Origin: Brassica napus
Taxonomy: Eukaryota; Streptophyta; Magnoliopsida; Brassicales; Brassicaceae
Direction of reading: 5' to 3'
DNA: 64,000 bases
Assembly: GCF_020379485.1 (NCBI RefSeq)
Contig: NC_063448.1
Location: 5,541,726 to 5,605,725, forward strand
Part shown: positions 9,405 to 21,900 of the stretch, piece after piece
How positions within the stretch are numbered: position 1 is the first letter of the stretch
Layout: each line of letters starts with the position of its first letter
Made by a program: the position numbers and the translations under genes
Notes under the pieces: generated by a model
Told to the model about the DNA's origin: nothing
The model's input: only the letters and a program-made list of their open reading frames with translations
Database searches by the model: none

Positions 9405-10947
9405 CGTTATCAGCACGATTGTGCTCTCCACCTGAGAAATCTCTCTCAGCCGGCGATCCCCTTTCCGGCCAGCTCCTCCGGTGCTCAGCCTTTGCTCCAC
9501 CGGCGCTCAGCCTCCGCTCCACCAAGCCAGCTCTCTCTCTCCGCCGGAAAACTCCTCTCTCTCTCAAATTCCGGCCAACTCTCACGGTGGTCCTCTCAGA
9601 TTCTTGTGGTGAAAAAGGTAAACAAATCAAAACCTTGAAATCTAAAGAACACCATTATATCTGAAACAAATCTAGAATCTATATGAATCCATAACTTATA
9701 AACAATCTATGGATTTAAAATATTGATCTTGTTTCTATGATCCATATGAAACTTGATTCTAAAAGTATCTTGAATCCATAAAACTTAAAATTCTCTAAAG
9801 GTTCTATGTTTCTCTAAAAACTTATAAACTTATCAAAATACCTAAAGATCTACATGAATCTTGTTTATAAAAACTTATGAATCATAAAATTATTAGAGAA
9901 AGCTTAAACTTTTGATTCAATCCTTTTGTTTGGCCATTTTACCAGATGTGATAAACATAAGTGTATAATCTGGCCAAAACAAAATTCCATCAATCCCTTG
10001 CTGTGCCATTTTCGGCCAGATCTCCTAAAATCAGTCAACCCATCAATAAAATCGAAATTAAAATCATTCATTGCATATCCTTGACTATTAATATTTATTT
10101 TGTAACTATCAAAGTTTTAAAAACCTTTTATGATTTTTATAAATGCATAATCGATTTTATAAATGCTTGTTTGATTTTATTAAGTGCATATCTTTGACTG
10201 AAAATTATTTCTAAAGTTTTATAAGCCATAGTCTTGATATGTCATAAGGTAGAATAAAATCTGGTTGAAATCATTTGATCATATTGTTAATTAAACCAAC
10301 CATGAACTGATTTTATATCATACTGAATTTTGATCACATAGTTTGCTAGTTAAAATAAAACTTGATCTAGTTTCATCCTTGAACCTGATTCTATGATTAA
10401 ATTATGAACTGATCATTTGCATACCTGATAGTATCATTTAGTAAATCATTAGATCGAACTTGAATCATCCATGAACTGACCTTTGCATGCATCCAACTAT
10501 CATATTGTTAAAACTGGACATAGGTATCACATAATTGAAACCAAACATACATGTTCGCATAGCTTTAGCAATGATGATACTAGTGCGTCTGAAGTGGTTC
10601 ATGTTGTTTGCATCTAAATGATTCACACTGTTTGCATATAGTTAGACAAAATCGGTTTCCATTTAAAATTTAGTACATTTGCTTTATTCAAAATTATAAA
10701 CCAAGTTTTAACCGATTTTGAAAATCTACTTTGGTTTACAAATATCTTGAACATTATAAAAGTTATTTGTCTTGTCCATGATGCATTTTAAATCCATCCA
10801 TATTGATTGACAAAATTTTTTATCTTAATGCATATAAAATATTTTCTGAAAATAAAATGCATAATAAATCATCAATCTCCTTGGCATATAAATTCAAATA
10901 CTGAATTATATTATGAATCCTTACTCCTTTATGGATATTTGATTCAG
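9405..10947 (+). other. Copia leader between 5' LTR and gag
   Basis: About 1.5 kb. The first bases (CGTTATCAGCACGATT) are the primer-binding region; the same word is present at the palindromic element, so both belong to related copia lineages. Next comes a C-rich block (9430-9600) with repeated GCTCAGCCT and CTCCACCGG words, then AT-rich sequence with no credible gene. A leader this long is unusual for a copia and may hold packaging signals, but nothing shows that directly. Confidence 0.6.
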
Positions 10948-11976
10948 ATGTCGAAAATCAACAACCTTGAATATGCTTCCCTCAATCTCTCCGGAGATAA
11001 TTACCTCCAATGGGAGCTTGATACCAAAATCCTCTTAAGGTCCAGAAACCTTGGTGATACTATCACTGAAGGCACTGAGCCATCAGACGAGGATAATTAC
11101 AAGGCACTTGTTGTCATTCGCCATCACCTTGCTGAAGGTCTCAAGGACCAGTATCTCACAATTGAGAATCCTCTGGAACTTTGGACAGAGTTGAAAACCA
11201 GATTTAATCATCAGAAAACTGTGATATTGCCAAAAGCCCTTTATGATTGGAGAAACCTGAGAATCCAAGACTATAAGTCTGTGGAAGAGTATAACTCGGC
11301 TTTGTTCAAAATAGTCTCAAAGTTGAAACTTTGTGGTGAGACTATTACTGATGCTGATATGTTGGAGAAAACATTCTCCACATTCCACACCAGCAATGTT
11401 GTGCTTCAGCAACAGTACCGAGAGAAGGGTTTCTCCACTTATGCTGCCTTAATCTCTTGTTTGTTGCTAGCTGAGCAAAACAATGAGTTGCTCATGATGA
11501 ACAGTGAGCTTAGGCCTCCTGGTGCTAAAGCATTGCCTGAGGCACATGCGGCCGTAGAGCCAAAGGATGAGACTCCAAGAGAGTCATACCATGGTCGCAT
11601 GAGAGGCCGTGGTAGATGGCAAGGTCGTAACCGTGGGTTTCAACCACGTGGCCGTGGATTTCAACCACGAGACCATCTTGGTCGCAGCCGAGGCCGAGGC
11701 TATAGCCAAGGTCATCAAGCTAACCGTGGGTATAAGTCCGACTTCAAAACCCATGGTTCGAGCTCGACCAAATCTGCTTGCCATCGTTGTGGGATGACCA
11801 ATCATTGGGCTAATAAATGCAAAACTCCCCAACACCTTGTTAAGCTCTACCAGGAGAGCATAAAGGGCAAGAACTTTGAGGCAAATTTGGTCCATTATGA
11901 TAATGAGGATGATCAAGCCCATGACAAAGATGATCATGAGGACTTTGAGACTTCAGACCTCCTTAAAAGTGGCTGA
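10948..11976 (+). CDS. Copia Gag
   Basis: 342-residue capsid protein starting at the ATG at 10948, which opens with the conserved copia start (MSKINNLEYASLNLSG); the open frame extends further upstream only through AT-rich leader. A UBN2 capsid region covers about residues 40-190. An RGR/GRG-rich basic segment follows at about 225-270. The zinc knuckle CHRCGMTNHWANKC fits CX2CX4HX4C. An acidic tail ends at the stop. The frame is intact, unlike pol. A stop after an acidic tail is usual in plant copia elements that make extra Gag from unspliced RNA. Confidence 0.9.
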   Translation: MSKINNLEYASLNLSGDNYLQWELDTKILLRSRNLGDTITEGTEPSDEDNYKALVVIRHHLAEGLKDQYLTIENPLELWTELKTRFNHQKTVILPKALYDWRNLRIQDYKSVEEYNSALFKIVSKLKLCGETITDADMLEKTFSTFHTSNVVLQQQYREKGFSTYAALISCLLLAEQNNELLMMNSELRPPGAKALPEAHAAVEPKDETPRESYHGRMRGRGRWQGRNRGFQPRGRGFQPRDHLGRSRGRGYSQGHQANRGYKSDFKTHGSSSTKSACHRCGMTNHWANKCKTPQHLVKLYQESIKGKNFEANLVHYDNEDDQAHDKDDHEDFETSDLLKSG

Positions 11977-12018
11977 ATATGAAGATTTCGATATCATATT
12001 GCTTTTGTCTTTGCATTC

Positions 12019-14940
12019 TTGATTTGGCTTTATGTCTTTTTCCTATGTTCTATGACTTTGCATTCTAATGCATTATATTCTCCTAAATCAAAGAGAAATC
12101 TGTTAAGTTTCAAAGACATTCGCATGAATGATCTACATGTTGAAACTAGGGGCGAGGGAAAGAAAGAATTCCTCTTGATTTATGAAAATGCCCAAGGCCA
12201 TAAGAAAGTCCTAGAGACTATCCCTGCTATATCAATAGGCCTCTATTGTGCCAATATAAAATCGAGTGAGGCTAACACTTCAATTCCTAATGAGTTCAGA
12301 GAAGCCTTTAAACAATGGCATGAAAGGCTTGGCCATCCTGGCAGATCCATGATGCGCAAAATAATCTCGAGCTCAACTGGCCATTCCTTGAAAGATAGGA
12401 TAACTATCCCTATGAGCATTACATGTATTCCATGCTCACAAGGAAAATTAATAATAAGGCCATCACCTGGAAAGGTGAGTAAGGAAACATTAAAATTTCT
12501 AAAAAGAATACATGGTGATATATGTGGACCAATACACCCACCTTGTGGGACATTTCGATATTTTATGGTCCTCATTGACGCATCGACCAGATGGTCGCAT
12601 GTTTGTCTATTATCATCTAGAAACTTAGCATTGGCAAGACTATTGGCACATATCATAAGACTGCGAGCTCATTTTCCAGATTTTCCACTAAAGACTATAC
12701 GTCTTGACAATGCAAGTGAATTTAGTTCCCAAGCTTTTAATGATTACTGTATGTCCATGGGGGTAAGTGTGGAACACTCCGTGGCACATGTACATACACA
12801 GAATGGATTGGCCGAATCCTTCATTAAAAGAATCCAGTTGATTGCTCGACCATTACTCATGAGGTCGAAGCTACCAGTATCAGCTTGGGGACATGCGGTA
12901 TTACATGCTGCTGAATTAATACGCATAAGGCCATCCAGTGAACATAAATATTCTCCATCCCAATTACTCTCGGGTCATGAGCCAGACGTATCCCATATCA
13001 AAACATTTGGATGTTCTGTGTACGTCCCTATTGCACCACCACAGAGAACAAAAATGGGACCTCAAAGGAGGATGGGAATATATGTTGGTTTTGATTCTCC
13101 AACCATTATTAAATATCTTGAGCCTACTACTGGAGATTTATTTAAGGCCAGATATGCTGATTGTCATTTTGATGAATCAGAGTACCCAACATTAGGGGGA
13201 GAAAATAACAAGCTGGGAAAAGAAATTGTATGGAATCAAACATCCTTATCATGGCAAGATCCTCGGACTCAATCATGTGATTTAGAGGTCCAGAAAATAA
13301 TTCATATGCAAAAGCTAGCTAATCAATTGCCTGATTCCTTTGCTGACCCGAAAAGAGTGACTAAGTCCTATATACCAGCTTGTAATGCACCAATAAGTAT
13401 TGATGTCCAAGATGGACACAATCAAGTGGCTACAGAGTCTAAAGCACGTCTTAAGCGTGGTAGACCAATTGGTTCCAAAGATAAAAGACCTCGGAAACTA
13501 AAGAAAGGTGCAAAAGAAACCGAGGTCATAGATTGTCCAGACAAGGCCGAAATGGCCATGCCTAAGGTACCAACCAATGAGACTCGGGACGCCGAGCCTC
13601 ATGGTACTGAAGGTGCTAATGATGAGATCTCAATTAATTATTTAATGTCTGGGACAAGATGGAACCGGAAAGATGTCGACATCAATGATATATTTGCATA
13701 CCAAGTAGCCCTTGATGTTATGGACTTAGATGAGGATCATGAACCCACGTCTATACTAGAGTGCACTCAAAGATCAGATTGGCTCAAATGGAAAGAAGCC
13801 ATAAACGTGGAGTTAGAATCATTTAAGAAAAGGAATGTCTTTGGATCGATTATCCGGACACCTTATAATGTTAAACCAGTGGGATATAAGTGGGTATTTG
13901 TGAGGAAAAGAAATGAACATGGTGAAATTGTAAGATACAAAGCACGGCTTGTTGCACAAGGATTCTCACAAATACCAGGCATCGATTATGAGGAGACATA
14001 CTCCCCTGTGGTGGATGCAACTACATTTCGATTTTTAATAAGTCTGGCCATCAAAGAAAATTTGGATATGCGGTTAATGGATGTTGTAACCGCATACCTT
14101 TATGGTCCACTGGATAACGAAATATATATGAGATTACCAGAGGGTGTTGAGCTCAAAGCTAATAAAGGTTCTCGAGAAGAACACTGCATAAGGCTGAACA
14201 AATCCTTATATGGACTTAAGCAAAGTGGTCGAATGTGGTATAATCGCTTAAGCGAATACCTTGCCAAAGTTGGCTATAAGAACGACCCTATCAGTCCATG
14301 TATCTTTATAAAGAAGTTTGCAAACAATGGATTTGTTATCATAGCAGTGTATGTTGATGATTTGAACATCATTGGAACCCCTGGGGAAATCGCCCAAACA
14401 GTTGAATATCTCAAGAAAGAGTTTGAAATGAAAGACCTAGGTAAAACTAAAGTCTGTTTGGGGTTACAACTTGAGTACATAAAAGAAGGAATCCTTGTGC
14501 ATCAAAAGGCATATACTGAAAAAGTACTCAAGAGATTTAACATGGACCAGGCTCACCCATTGACCAGCCCAATGGTCGTGAGGTCCCTTGGAGTGGACAC
14601 TGACCCATTTCGTCCTAAGGACGAGAATGAGAATGTCCTGGGTCCAGAAGTGCCTTACCTCAGTGCCATAGGAGCGTTACTGTATTTGGCTAGCCACACT
14701 AGACCAGATATATGTTTTGCCGTGAGTCTCCTAGCCCGTTTTAGTTCATGTCTGACCCAGAGGCACTGGAATGGAATTAAACATATCCTACGTTACCTTC
14801 AAGGAACTAAGGATTTGGGTCTATTTTATACCAATGAAACCAAAGATAGTTTAGTAGGCTTTGCTGATGCAGGCTACTTATCTGATCCACACCATGCTCG
14901 GTCCCAAACCGGATATGTGTTCACTCATGGCGTTCCATGA
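12019..14940 (+). pseudogene. Copia Pol: integrase and reverse transcriptase, protease deleted
   Basis: The long frame opens directly in the SKRNLLSF block of the pre-integrase domain. Integrase follows with its HHCC zinc motif (about 12325-12440) and a D,D,E core (GDICGP, LDNASEF, NGLAES). Reverse transcriptase follows with KARLVAQGFSQ and the catalytic YVDD box near 14350, then the RNase H start (VGFADAGY). Compared with the arms of the palindromic element, about 340 bases carrying the DSG protease motif and the start of the pre-integrase domain are missing after gag. The frame ends early at 14940 because a small deletion removes the GTAISW-type block and shifts frame. Confidence 0.9.
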
Positions 14941-15329
14941 AACAAACTATAGTAGCCACATCATCTAATCACTCAGAAATCTTAGCCATGCATGAGGCAA
15001 GTCGTGAGTGTGTATGGTTGAGGTCTATGACTCAACACATCCGATCAGATAGTGGAATGGTCGAGGACAATGGTCCGACCATCATATATGAGGATAATGC
15101 AGCCTGCATTGCTCAACTCAAAGATGGGTATATCAAAGGTGACCGAACCAAACATAAACTACCCAAGTTCTTCTTCACACATGAGTTGCAGAAAGCCAAG
15201 GAGGTCAGCGTCACTCAAATCCGGTCAAGTGAGAACTCAGCCGACCTCTTCACCAAGTCACTTCCCACCAGCACATTCAGGAAGCTTACGCAGCAGATTG
15301 GCATGCGAAGACTCAAGGACCTTCAGTGA
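14937..15329 (+). pseudogene. Copia RNase H C-terminal part, out of frame with Pol
   Basis: Continues RNase H in another frame: MKQTIVATSSNHSEI with the acidic E, then YEDNAACI with the next catalytic aspartate, then the usual HELQKAKE and SADLFTKSLP tail. It overlaps the end of the upstream frame by four bases. A single small deletion explains the break. Confidence 0.85.
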
Positions 15330-15484
15330 TGTCCAAATCAGGGGGAGTAATGTGTGTTGTACTCTTTTTCCTGTCCTTGGTTTCCCTTTTTACCACATTG
15401 GGTTTTGGGTTTTCCGGGAGAGGTTTTAACGAGGCAACGTTAGCACATTACAAGCCCGATATGGTTATGGCATCCAAGGGGGAG

Positions 15485-15797
15485 TGTTATAAATCCATGA
15501 TATGGATATGTGGATTGCCATTAACCATCAAGGAGGTTTACATCCGACCAGACTATCCGGTCCGTCTACACCCGTCTCCGGTCCGTCTCATCCGACCAAG
15601 ACTAGTCAAGATGAAGACTCATTCAACCGGAGCATTTATGAGCTTTGACCAAGACTATATCTTTGTGGTCAATATGTAATAAATGTGTAGATTCTCTCCT
15701 TTGTTGTAAACCCTTGGAACCTCCACTATATATTGATAGTGAGAGCTAATGAGAAAGACACAACTTTCACAACAACACTTCTCTCATATTTCTAACA
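15485..15797 (+). repeat. 3' LTR of copia
   Basis: 313 bases, identical to the 5' LTR except at three positions, preceded by a polypurine tract and followed by the second copy of the TTTCT duplication. Confidence 0.95.
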
Positions 15798-15845
15798 TTT
15801 CTTTGACATAGCCACAATTTTTTTTTTATGTTTGCCTTTAACAAA

Positions 15846-16762
15846 GGGAAAACCAGCTATTTTCCTGCCAGAAATATCTTATCTAAATGTCTCTCAAAGT
15901 ATGCTCTATCCTAGAGGTCTCCGAATTAAAAGTTTGAAACCTATTTTCCCATAAAATTTAATTTGATATTGGTTAAGACAATTTTCGGTATAATCGCAAA
16001 ACCATACCAAAAAAACTCAGAAACAGAAACAAGACCGGTTCAAAACTAAAAATTTACCCAGATTTGACCAGAACCATTGCCCCACTCTCTTTAAAACCTC
16101 AAACCCTGTGAACCCTAAAATTGATTAATCAAATTTCATTCTCCTCTCCCCGAAATTTGAAAGTGAGGATAAGAAGTGATGTTTGGCTCTTCGAATACTG
16201 TGTCTAGAGCTTCTTCTGGATCATCAGATGAGCGTAGAAGGGATATATGATTTGTAGGTGTCCCAAAAATTGTTGGTGTGGAACTTTTTCTTGGATCATT
16301 CAACTATGTCTTCTTCTTCAATCTTCAATTTAGTGTTTCTTCTCTCTTCTCTTGTTTTTCTCTGTGATTTTGGAATTTTTTTTCACCTTTTAATTTAGGG
16401 TTCTTAATTTTGAAAAAGGATTAAAGTCGGGTCTGGGTTCATGGTTTTATGAGTTTATCGTGTAAGGGTTTCTAGTTTCTGGTTTAATAGATTTAATTGG
16501 ACGTTAATCGGATAGTTTATTGGTCTAAAACTGGTTTTGTTAACCAAAACGGTTTTACTTTATAGGTTTAAACCAAATAATTTTATTTCGTGGGGGTTAG
16601 GAATTTCAAACTATTAATCCAAGGGGAAATAAGTGTTAAGCTAAAGTTTCACGAAAAAATAAATTTTGAATTTTTAACTTGGAAACATCTAGGATGAGAG
16701 CATACTTTAGAAGACATTTGGTGCTATACAATACTTCTCACGGAGAAATAGCATATCTTTCC
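15846..16762. mobile_element. Mutator-like element (MULE) with 9-bp target duplication
   Basis: 917 bases starting GGGAAAACCAGCTATTTTCC and ending with the inverted counterpart (AAATAGCATATCTTTCC). The terminal inverted repeats are about 110 bases long and clearly diverged; the shared block around AAAGTATGCTCT is at 15895-15910 and inverted at 16692-16707. A perfect 9-base direct repeat TTTAACAAA flanks it (15837-15845, 16763-16771), the Mutator hallmark, and the paired host repeat confirms the empty site. There is no transposase. The interior holds a captured coding fragment, so it is of Pack-MULE type. Confidence 0.8.
16156..16390 (+). pseudogene. Captured GRF-type zinc-finger gene start inside the MULE
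   Basis: After a 5'-UTR-like stretch an ATG at about 16179 opens a Ser-rich start (MFGSSNTVSRASSGSSDE), followed one frame later by CRCPKNCWCG. Cys-x-Cys-Gly near the N-terminus after a Ser/Arg-rich lead resembles plant GRF zinc-finger proteins such as the gene at 61124-61738. The frame is broken between the two parts and the rest is missing, so this is a dead fragment. The assignment rests on a short motif. Confidence 0.4.
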
Positions 16763-16915
16763 TTTAACAAATAATATTTACCACCTTTTTTTAACTCTTG
16801 CTTAATGATAGTATGATTTTCTTTTTTTGGACATAGCCACAATTATTTTTACTACGTTTGTGTTTAACAAATACTATTTGCCACATTTTTAACTCTTGCT
16901 TAATGATAGTTGGGA

Positions 16916-17425
16916 TATAACAAAAACTAGTTACTATATAAAGCAGTGTGATGATTAAAAAAAAGATTCTAAAATGGAGTTCTGCTTCATTGGTTATAAG
17001 TTTATGTTATTATTTAGAGAGATATAGAGATATTTAGCAAAAAAATATGTAAAAAACTAGGAAGACATTATCAATGCATATTATGTGATTAAAGAAATAA
17101 ATGAATGAGAGAAATAAGAAAAAGCCAAAGAAGACAAATAAGAAGAAGATATATAACATGTGTTGAAGAAGTTAATGTGATAATTGTATATGTAATTCCA
17201 CGTGTTTTTTATTGTTACTAAATACTTATTAGTTTAACTTATGAAAACTTTGCAACTAAGAATTATTTTGCATTAAAGTTAAATGAGATGATAGATAAGA
17301 TAATGTCATGATTATAAAATACTTCAAAATAGATATTTCTGATTCAATGATCATGGCTTGTTAATCATTTGATCAAAATCATGTAATATAAACATATTTA
17401 GCGACTTATATCAAATATTATTGAA
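16916..17425. other. AT-rich intergenic DNA, no feature recognised
   Basis: About 500 bases of A/T-rich sequence between the host repeat and the short Helitron, with no ORF of note, no repeat I can delimit and no RNA gene. Confidence 0.5.
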
Positions 17426-18603
17426 TCTCTATAATATTATTCGAGAAGTCACTGTCATATGTGGCGGGCTAACATTTACTTTCACGGTGGTTTATTACAT
17501 CTATACCATTAATGAATTGAGTTTATTATATAATTGTCATTATTAATATTTTATTTTTATTAATACATTCATTTATAACCAAATTGTTATCAAAAAGAAA
17601 TTTCATATAAAAGTTAATATCTATAAATACTTCTATTTTGTTTTCATTTTTATTTATAAGACCATATTATGATGGTTTATTACTAATTGATTTTATTTTT
17701 ATTTTATTTCATTTCCTTTTTATTAATACATTCCTTTTATACCTAAATTGTTATCAAAAAGGAATTTCATATAAAAGACAATATCTAGAAATATTTTCGT
17801 TTTTATATTATTTCTTATTAATAAAACCACTTTTTTTAAAAAGGAAATATTTTTACTACTACAATGCAAAAGTTTAATATATTTCAAATATCATCTTTCT
17901 TAATAAAAAGGAAACTATGTGATTATACCTTTTGATAGTTATACAATTTCTATTTCTACAAAAATATCCACACAATTTCATGCAATTTTATTTTTCTTTT
18001 ACATTATAAAGTCTTAATCCTAATACTATTTAAATGCTTCAAAAATCATAAATATACAACTGATTTTCATAGATCTAAACTATTAAACCTTGATATATAT
18101 ATAAAATATCAGTCAATCATTCATTGTTCAAAGAAAATGTTTCTTTGATTTCCATCCGATAATTCCCTTTTAACTTTAGATATATGCAAGATTAAAATAA
18201 AATTTATTAGGTTTTTCGAAAAAAAAATATTCTAAAGAATTTGTTTCTATTGAGATGGTTTTGATTGATGATAAGATAATTTTTAAACCTCATATCTTTC
18301 AAATTCAATTAATCCTACAATAATAAAAATCAAAATTGAAGAACTAGAGGTTAATGACTTGGTTAAGAAATTCGAGAAAAAATGGTAAAGGTTGAATCCA
18401 AAATAATTAACACATTTAAGATCAATTTTTACACTAGATTTTCGCATTTTAGAAATAAATATTATGGTCAAGTTAAATATATTGTAAAAAAAAAAAATTT
18501 GTAACACTTCAGCTTTTGTAACTAATAAAAGTTACTCAAAATTGTTACATTTTTTGGTTTCTTAAAAGGGTCTATGTCCGTGGAGCACGGATAAGTCGTC
18601 TAG
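17426..18603 (+). mobile_element. Short non-autonomous Helitron
   Basis: 1,178 bases. The 5' end is TCTCTATAATATTATT preceded by A, and the 3' end is CTAG followed by T, matching Helitron insertion between A and T without duplication. A hairpin CCGTG-GAG-CACGG lies at 18578-18590, ten bases before the CTAG terminus, as expected. The inside is AT-rich, with no Rep/helicase gene. Confidence 0.75.
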
Positions 18604-18967
18604 TCATCATTAAATTTTATGTTTCTAAAAATACAATACTGAAATTTTAGATTTCAAACTATTTTGAATTATAACTTACCTTTTTATACTTTTAATTATT
18701 ATTCAAAATTTATAGCATTATATATACATATATATTTTTAAACGATATTTGTATTTTTTTTTAACACTGTGTAATCATTAAAAAATGGAAGAGAGTTCAA
18801 CTCCAAAGTACATAGGCAAAACACAACATGGAAACCAGTAGGCCCCAGAACTTAAAATAAAAGAGGAGAAGATAAACTAAAATGTCAAAACCGCAAGGAG
18901 AAACCAGTAACATGAAGGATTCTCACAAGTCTGCAGCTAGCTGTCATAGTATGAAGAGCATCTTGAA

Positions 18968-21900
18968 TCATTGATCTTCCCCCAAAGCTTCCTCTTGAAG
19001 CTCCGAAGCTAACCAGAAAGGACCGGCATGAGCAATGTAAGACGAGTATCTGTGATCGCGAGTAACACTAGTGGCGATTGCTTCCGCACACCGGTTTCCT
19101 TCTATATGCGCAAAGGCTACGGTCCATAACCGAAAAAAGGATAGCTTATCACGAATGTCCTGCAACATATCATTGAATTGTGGAAACAAGGAAGGTCTAA
19201 GGATTGCTTCCCCCGCAAGGTAGGAGGAGGATTCGAAAACCACTCTCTCGTACCGAAGAGATGAGATGGACTCAACTGCCCAGAGGAAACTCCATAGCTC
19301 TGCTTCCATCTTATTTGACACCGAAGAGTAGGATCGGCGACTATGACAAAGAACTTGACCTGACTGATCTCTTAGTATCCAAGCTGCTCCACAGTTCTGT
19401 CTGTCGTCAATCCACGATGTTCCAATATTACACTTAACAAAAGAAGCTGAAGGTTTTTGCCATCGCAAGACATTCACCAGACTGCTTTGAATTAATTCCT
19501 CATTTCTGGATGATGGATCGTTGGCTCCAAACCATGCTGCAGTGTCCACTTTAACCCTTTCCCATATATCCGATGCTCCTAAGCTCACCCTTTCAAATAC
19601 TGACATATTCCTAGCTTTCCATAAGTGCCACAGAATCCACGGAAAGTATTTAGAGCTGGTGTCAGATGATGTGCTTCGCCTGCAGACATCCATCAGGTGA
19701 TGAAAGTTCAAAAATACCGAGTTCATGGAGAAACCAGCAGGAGGCAAAGTAATATTTGACAATCTCCAAACTTCTTTTGTTGTATGGCAATGAAAGAGAA
19801 TATGACAAATCGTCTCCGGGTGCGCATGACACATCTTACAGCTTGGATCTATCTGTATACCCCTAGTACGTAGCCTCGTCGCCACAGCCAAAGCTCCTGC
19901 TAAAGCTCTCCACATGAAATGACGGATCTTAGGAAGAGTCTTTACTTTCCAAATATTAGACCAAAGTCTTTTTTCCACCGGGGGCAGAGATGGAGCTTCA
20001 GGAGAAGATATAGTCTGAAGGTGTTCTAGCAATTTGTAGCCACTCTGCGAGTCATATTTTCCGTCTCTACTAAAACCCCATACCAGTGTATCTTCACGCC
20101 GATGATCTAACTTCATCCCCAAGATATGATTAGCATCTTCTTCTACAAATAAGTGGCGTACTCTCGCAACATCCCACGTACCATATCTCGCATCTATAAG
20201 GTCCGATACTTTGAGGGTAAGATCAACATCATCAGTTCGGTACCTCGGGGGTCTTGGTATCTCCATCCGTAGCCAGTTTTCATACCAGACGTGAGTATCC
20301 TGGCCATTGCCAACTCTTTTCCACAGACCCTGCAAGAGAAGCTCCCTGCCATGAATAATACTCCTCCAAGCATAGGAAGGTCGAGTTCCAATGCCACACT
20401 CTAAGAAATCACCTTGACGGAAGTATCTACTTTTCATTACTCGAGCTAGTAGGGACTGCGGTTTATACCAGATTCGCCAAGCTTGCTTGCACAAGAGGGC
20501 CTGATTAAACCATTCAATGTCCTTAAATCCCATTCCACCAAGCTCTTTGGATTTGCACAACTTCTTCCAAGCGACCCATGCTATCTTACGTTTCTCAGCA
20601 GTCCCACCCCACCAGAACTCAGTCATTATGCTAGTCAATTTGGCACACAGATCTTTGGGAAGCTTAAAACAAGTCATAGCGAAAACTGGTAACGCCAAAC
20701 CCACTGACTTTAGAATGATCTCCTTGCCTCCCTGAGATAAGACCTTAGCTCCACCTCCCCGAAGTCTCCCTTGTACCTTGTCGTGGATGAAACTTAGTAA
20801 CTTCCCTTTGGAGCTACTGAAACACTCGGGCAGTCCAAGATAAGAGCCCTCTCCACCTTCCTGCTCTATTCCCAAGATCGTCTTCATCTCTTCACGCAAG
20901 TGAATAGGTACTTTGGCTCCAAAAATAATAGATGACTTGGTGTAGTTAATCACTTGACCAGAAGCCTCACCATAGAGTTTCAGCCTCCTAACGATCTCTG
21001 CTCCATCATCACTAGACGCCTCACACAGCAGTAAGCTATCATCGGCAAACAGGAGATGATGCACTGAGGGTCCCTGAGCTGAGAGTCTAATACCATGCAG
21101 CTTTCCATTCGCCTCAGCCTGATTCAAGGTACTAACCAAAGCTTCCGCGCACAGAATAAACAAGAACGGTGACAATGGGTCCCCCTGTCTAATCCCCCTC
21201 TCCGGTTTAATGAAACCATGTTGGCCACCATTCAAGAGGATGGAATACGTGACCGAGCTGATGCAAGACAATATCCAAGTCACCCATCTTCTATCAAAAC
21301 CCAAGCGTTCTAGTAGAATCTCAACAAAAGACCATTCCACCCGATCATAGGCTTTGGACATGTCTGTCTTGATTGCTAAGAACCTATCATTTATCCCGTC
21401 CTTGGTTCGTAGACCATGTACCATCTCGTGAGCTACTAGGATATTATCAGTGATAAGCCGACCGCCAACGAACGCTCCTTGTGTATCTGACACAATATCA
21501 GGAAGAATATGCTTCAATCTGTTGCATAAGACCTTGGATACAATTTTGTAATGAACTGAGCATAAGCTGATCGGCCTTAGCTCAGTCATTGTCGAGGGAG
21601 CCGCCACCTTTGGGAGGAGACATATATGTGTGTGATTCCAGCCAGCAGGTAGAACTGCTGTTCGAAAAAAAACCCTGAATTTCCTCAACTGTAGACGGTC
21701 CCACAATGTCCCAAAAACGCTTGTAGAAGGTTCCTGTAAGACCGTCTGCCCCTGGGGCACTATCTCCTTTGATAGAAAAAGCAGCAACTTTGATTTCTTC
21801 TGCAAGCACCGGAGCCACGAGCATCGAGTTCATAGCCGGTGTTACTCGACCCTGAAAACCTTCAAACAGACTCTCCAGATCCCAAGGATTCGAGCTGGTG

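Larger units (their letters stand above)
9087..15802 (+). mobile_element. Full-span Ty1/copia element, internally deleted, with 5-bp target duplication
   Basis: Two 313-base LTRs (9092-9404 and 15485-15797) start TGTTAT and end TAACA and differ at three positions by direct comparison, so the insertion is young. The target duplication TTTCT is at 9087-9091 and 15798-15802. A primer-binding region follows the 5' LTR at 9405 and a polypurine tract AAGGGGGAG at 15476-15484 precedes the 3' LTR. The order gag, integrase, reverse transcriptase, RNase H is that of Ty1/copia. Protease and the start of the pre-integrase region are missing, and RNase H is frameshifted, so movement must have relied on proteins supplied in trans or preceded the lesions. 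It sits in the 3' flank of HEMA in the same orientation. Confidence 0.95.
15803..16915. repeat. Diverged tandem host repeat, first unit split by the Mutator-like element
   Basis: Unit 2 (about 16829-16910) runs from ACATAGCCACAATT through TTTAACAAAT to CTTGCTTAATGATAGT. Unit 1 has the same words, but its left part is at 15803-15845 and its right part at 16763-16812, separated by the 917-base insertion. Removing the insertion restores unit 1 in register with unit 2. Left of the copia, 9062-9085 holds a further partial match (AAGCCACAATTATTATT). Confidence 0.75.

Noticed and set aside
9356..9664. 102-residue ORF starting in the 5' LTR
   Set aside because: Ser/Pro/Leu-rich translation of C-rich leader repeats, ends without motif, not preserved in the other copia.
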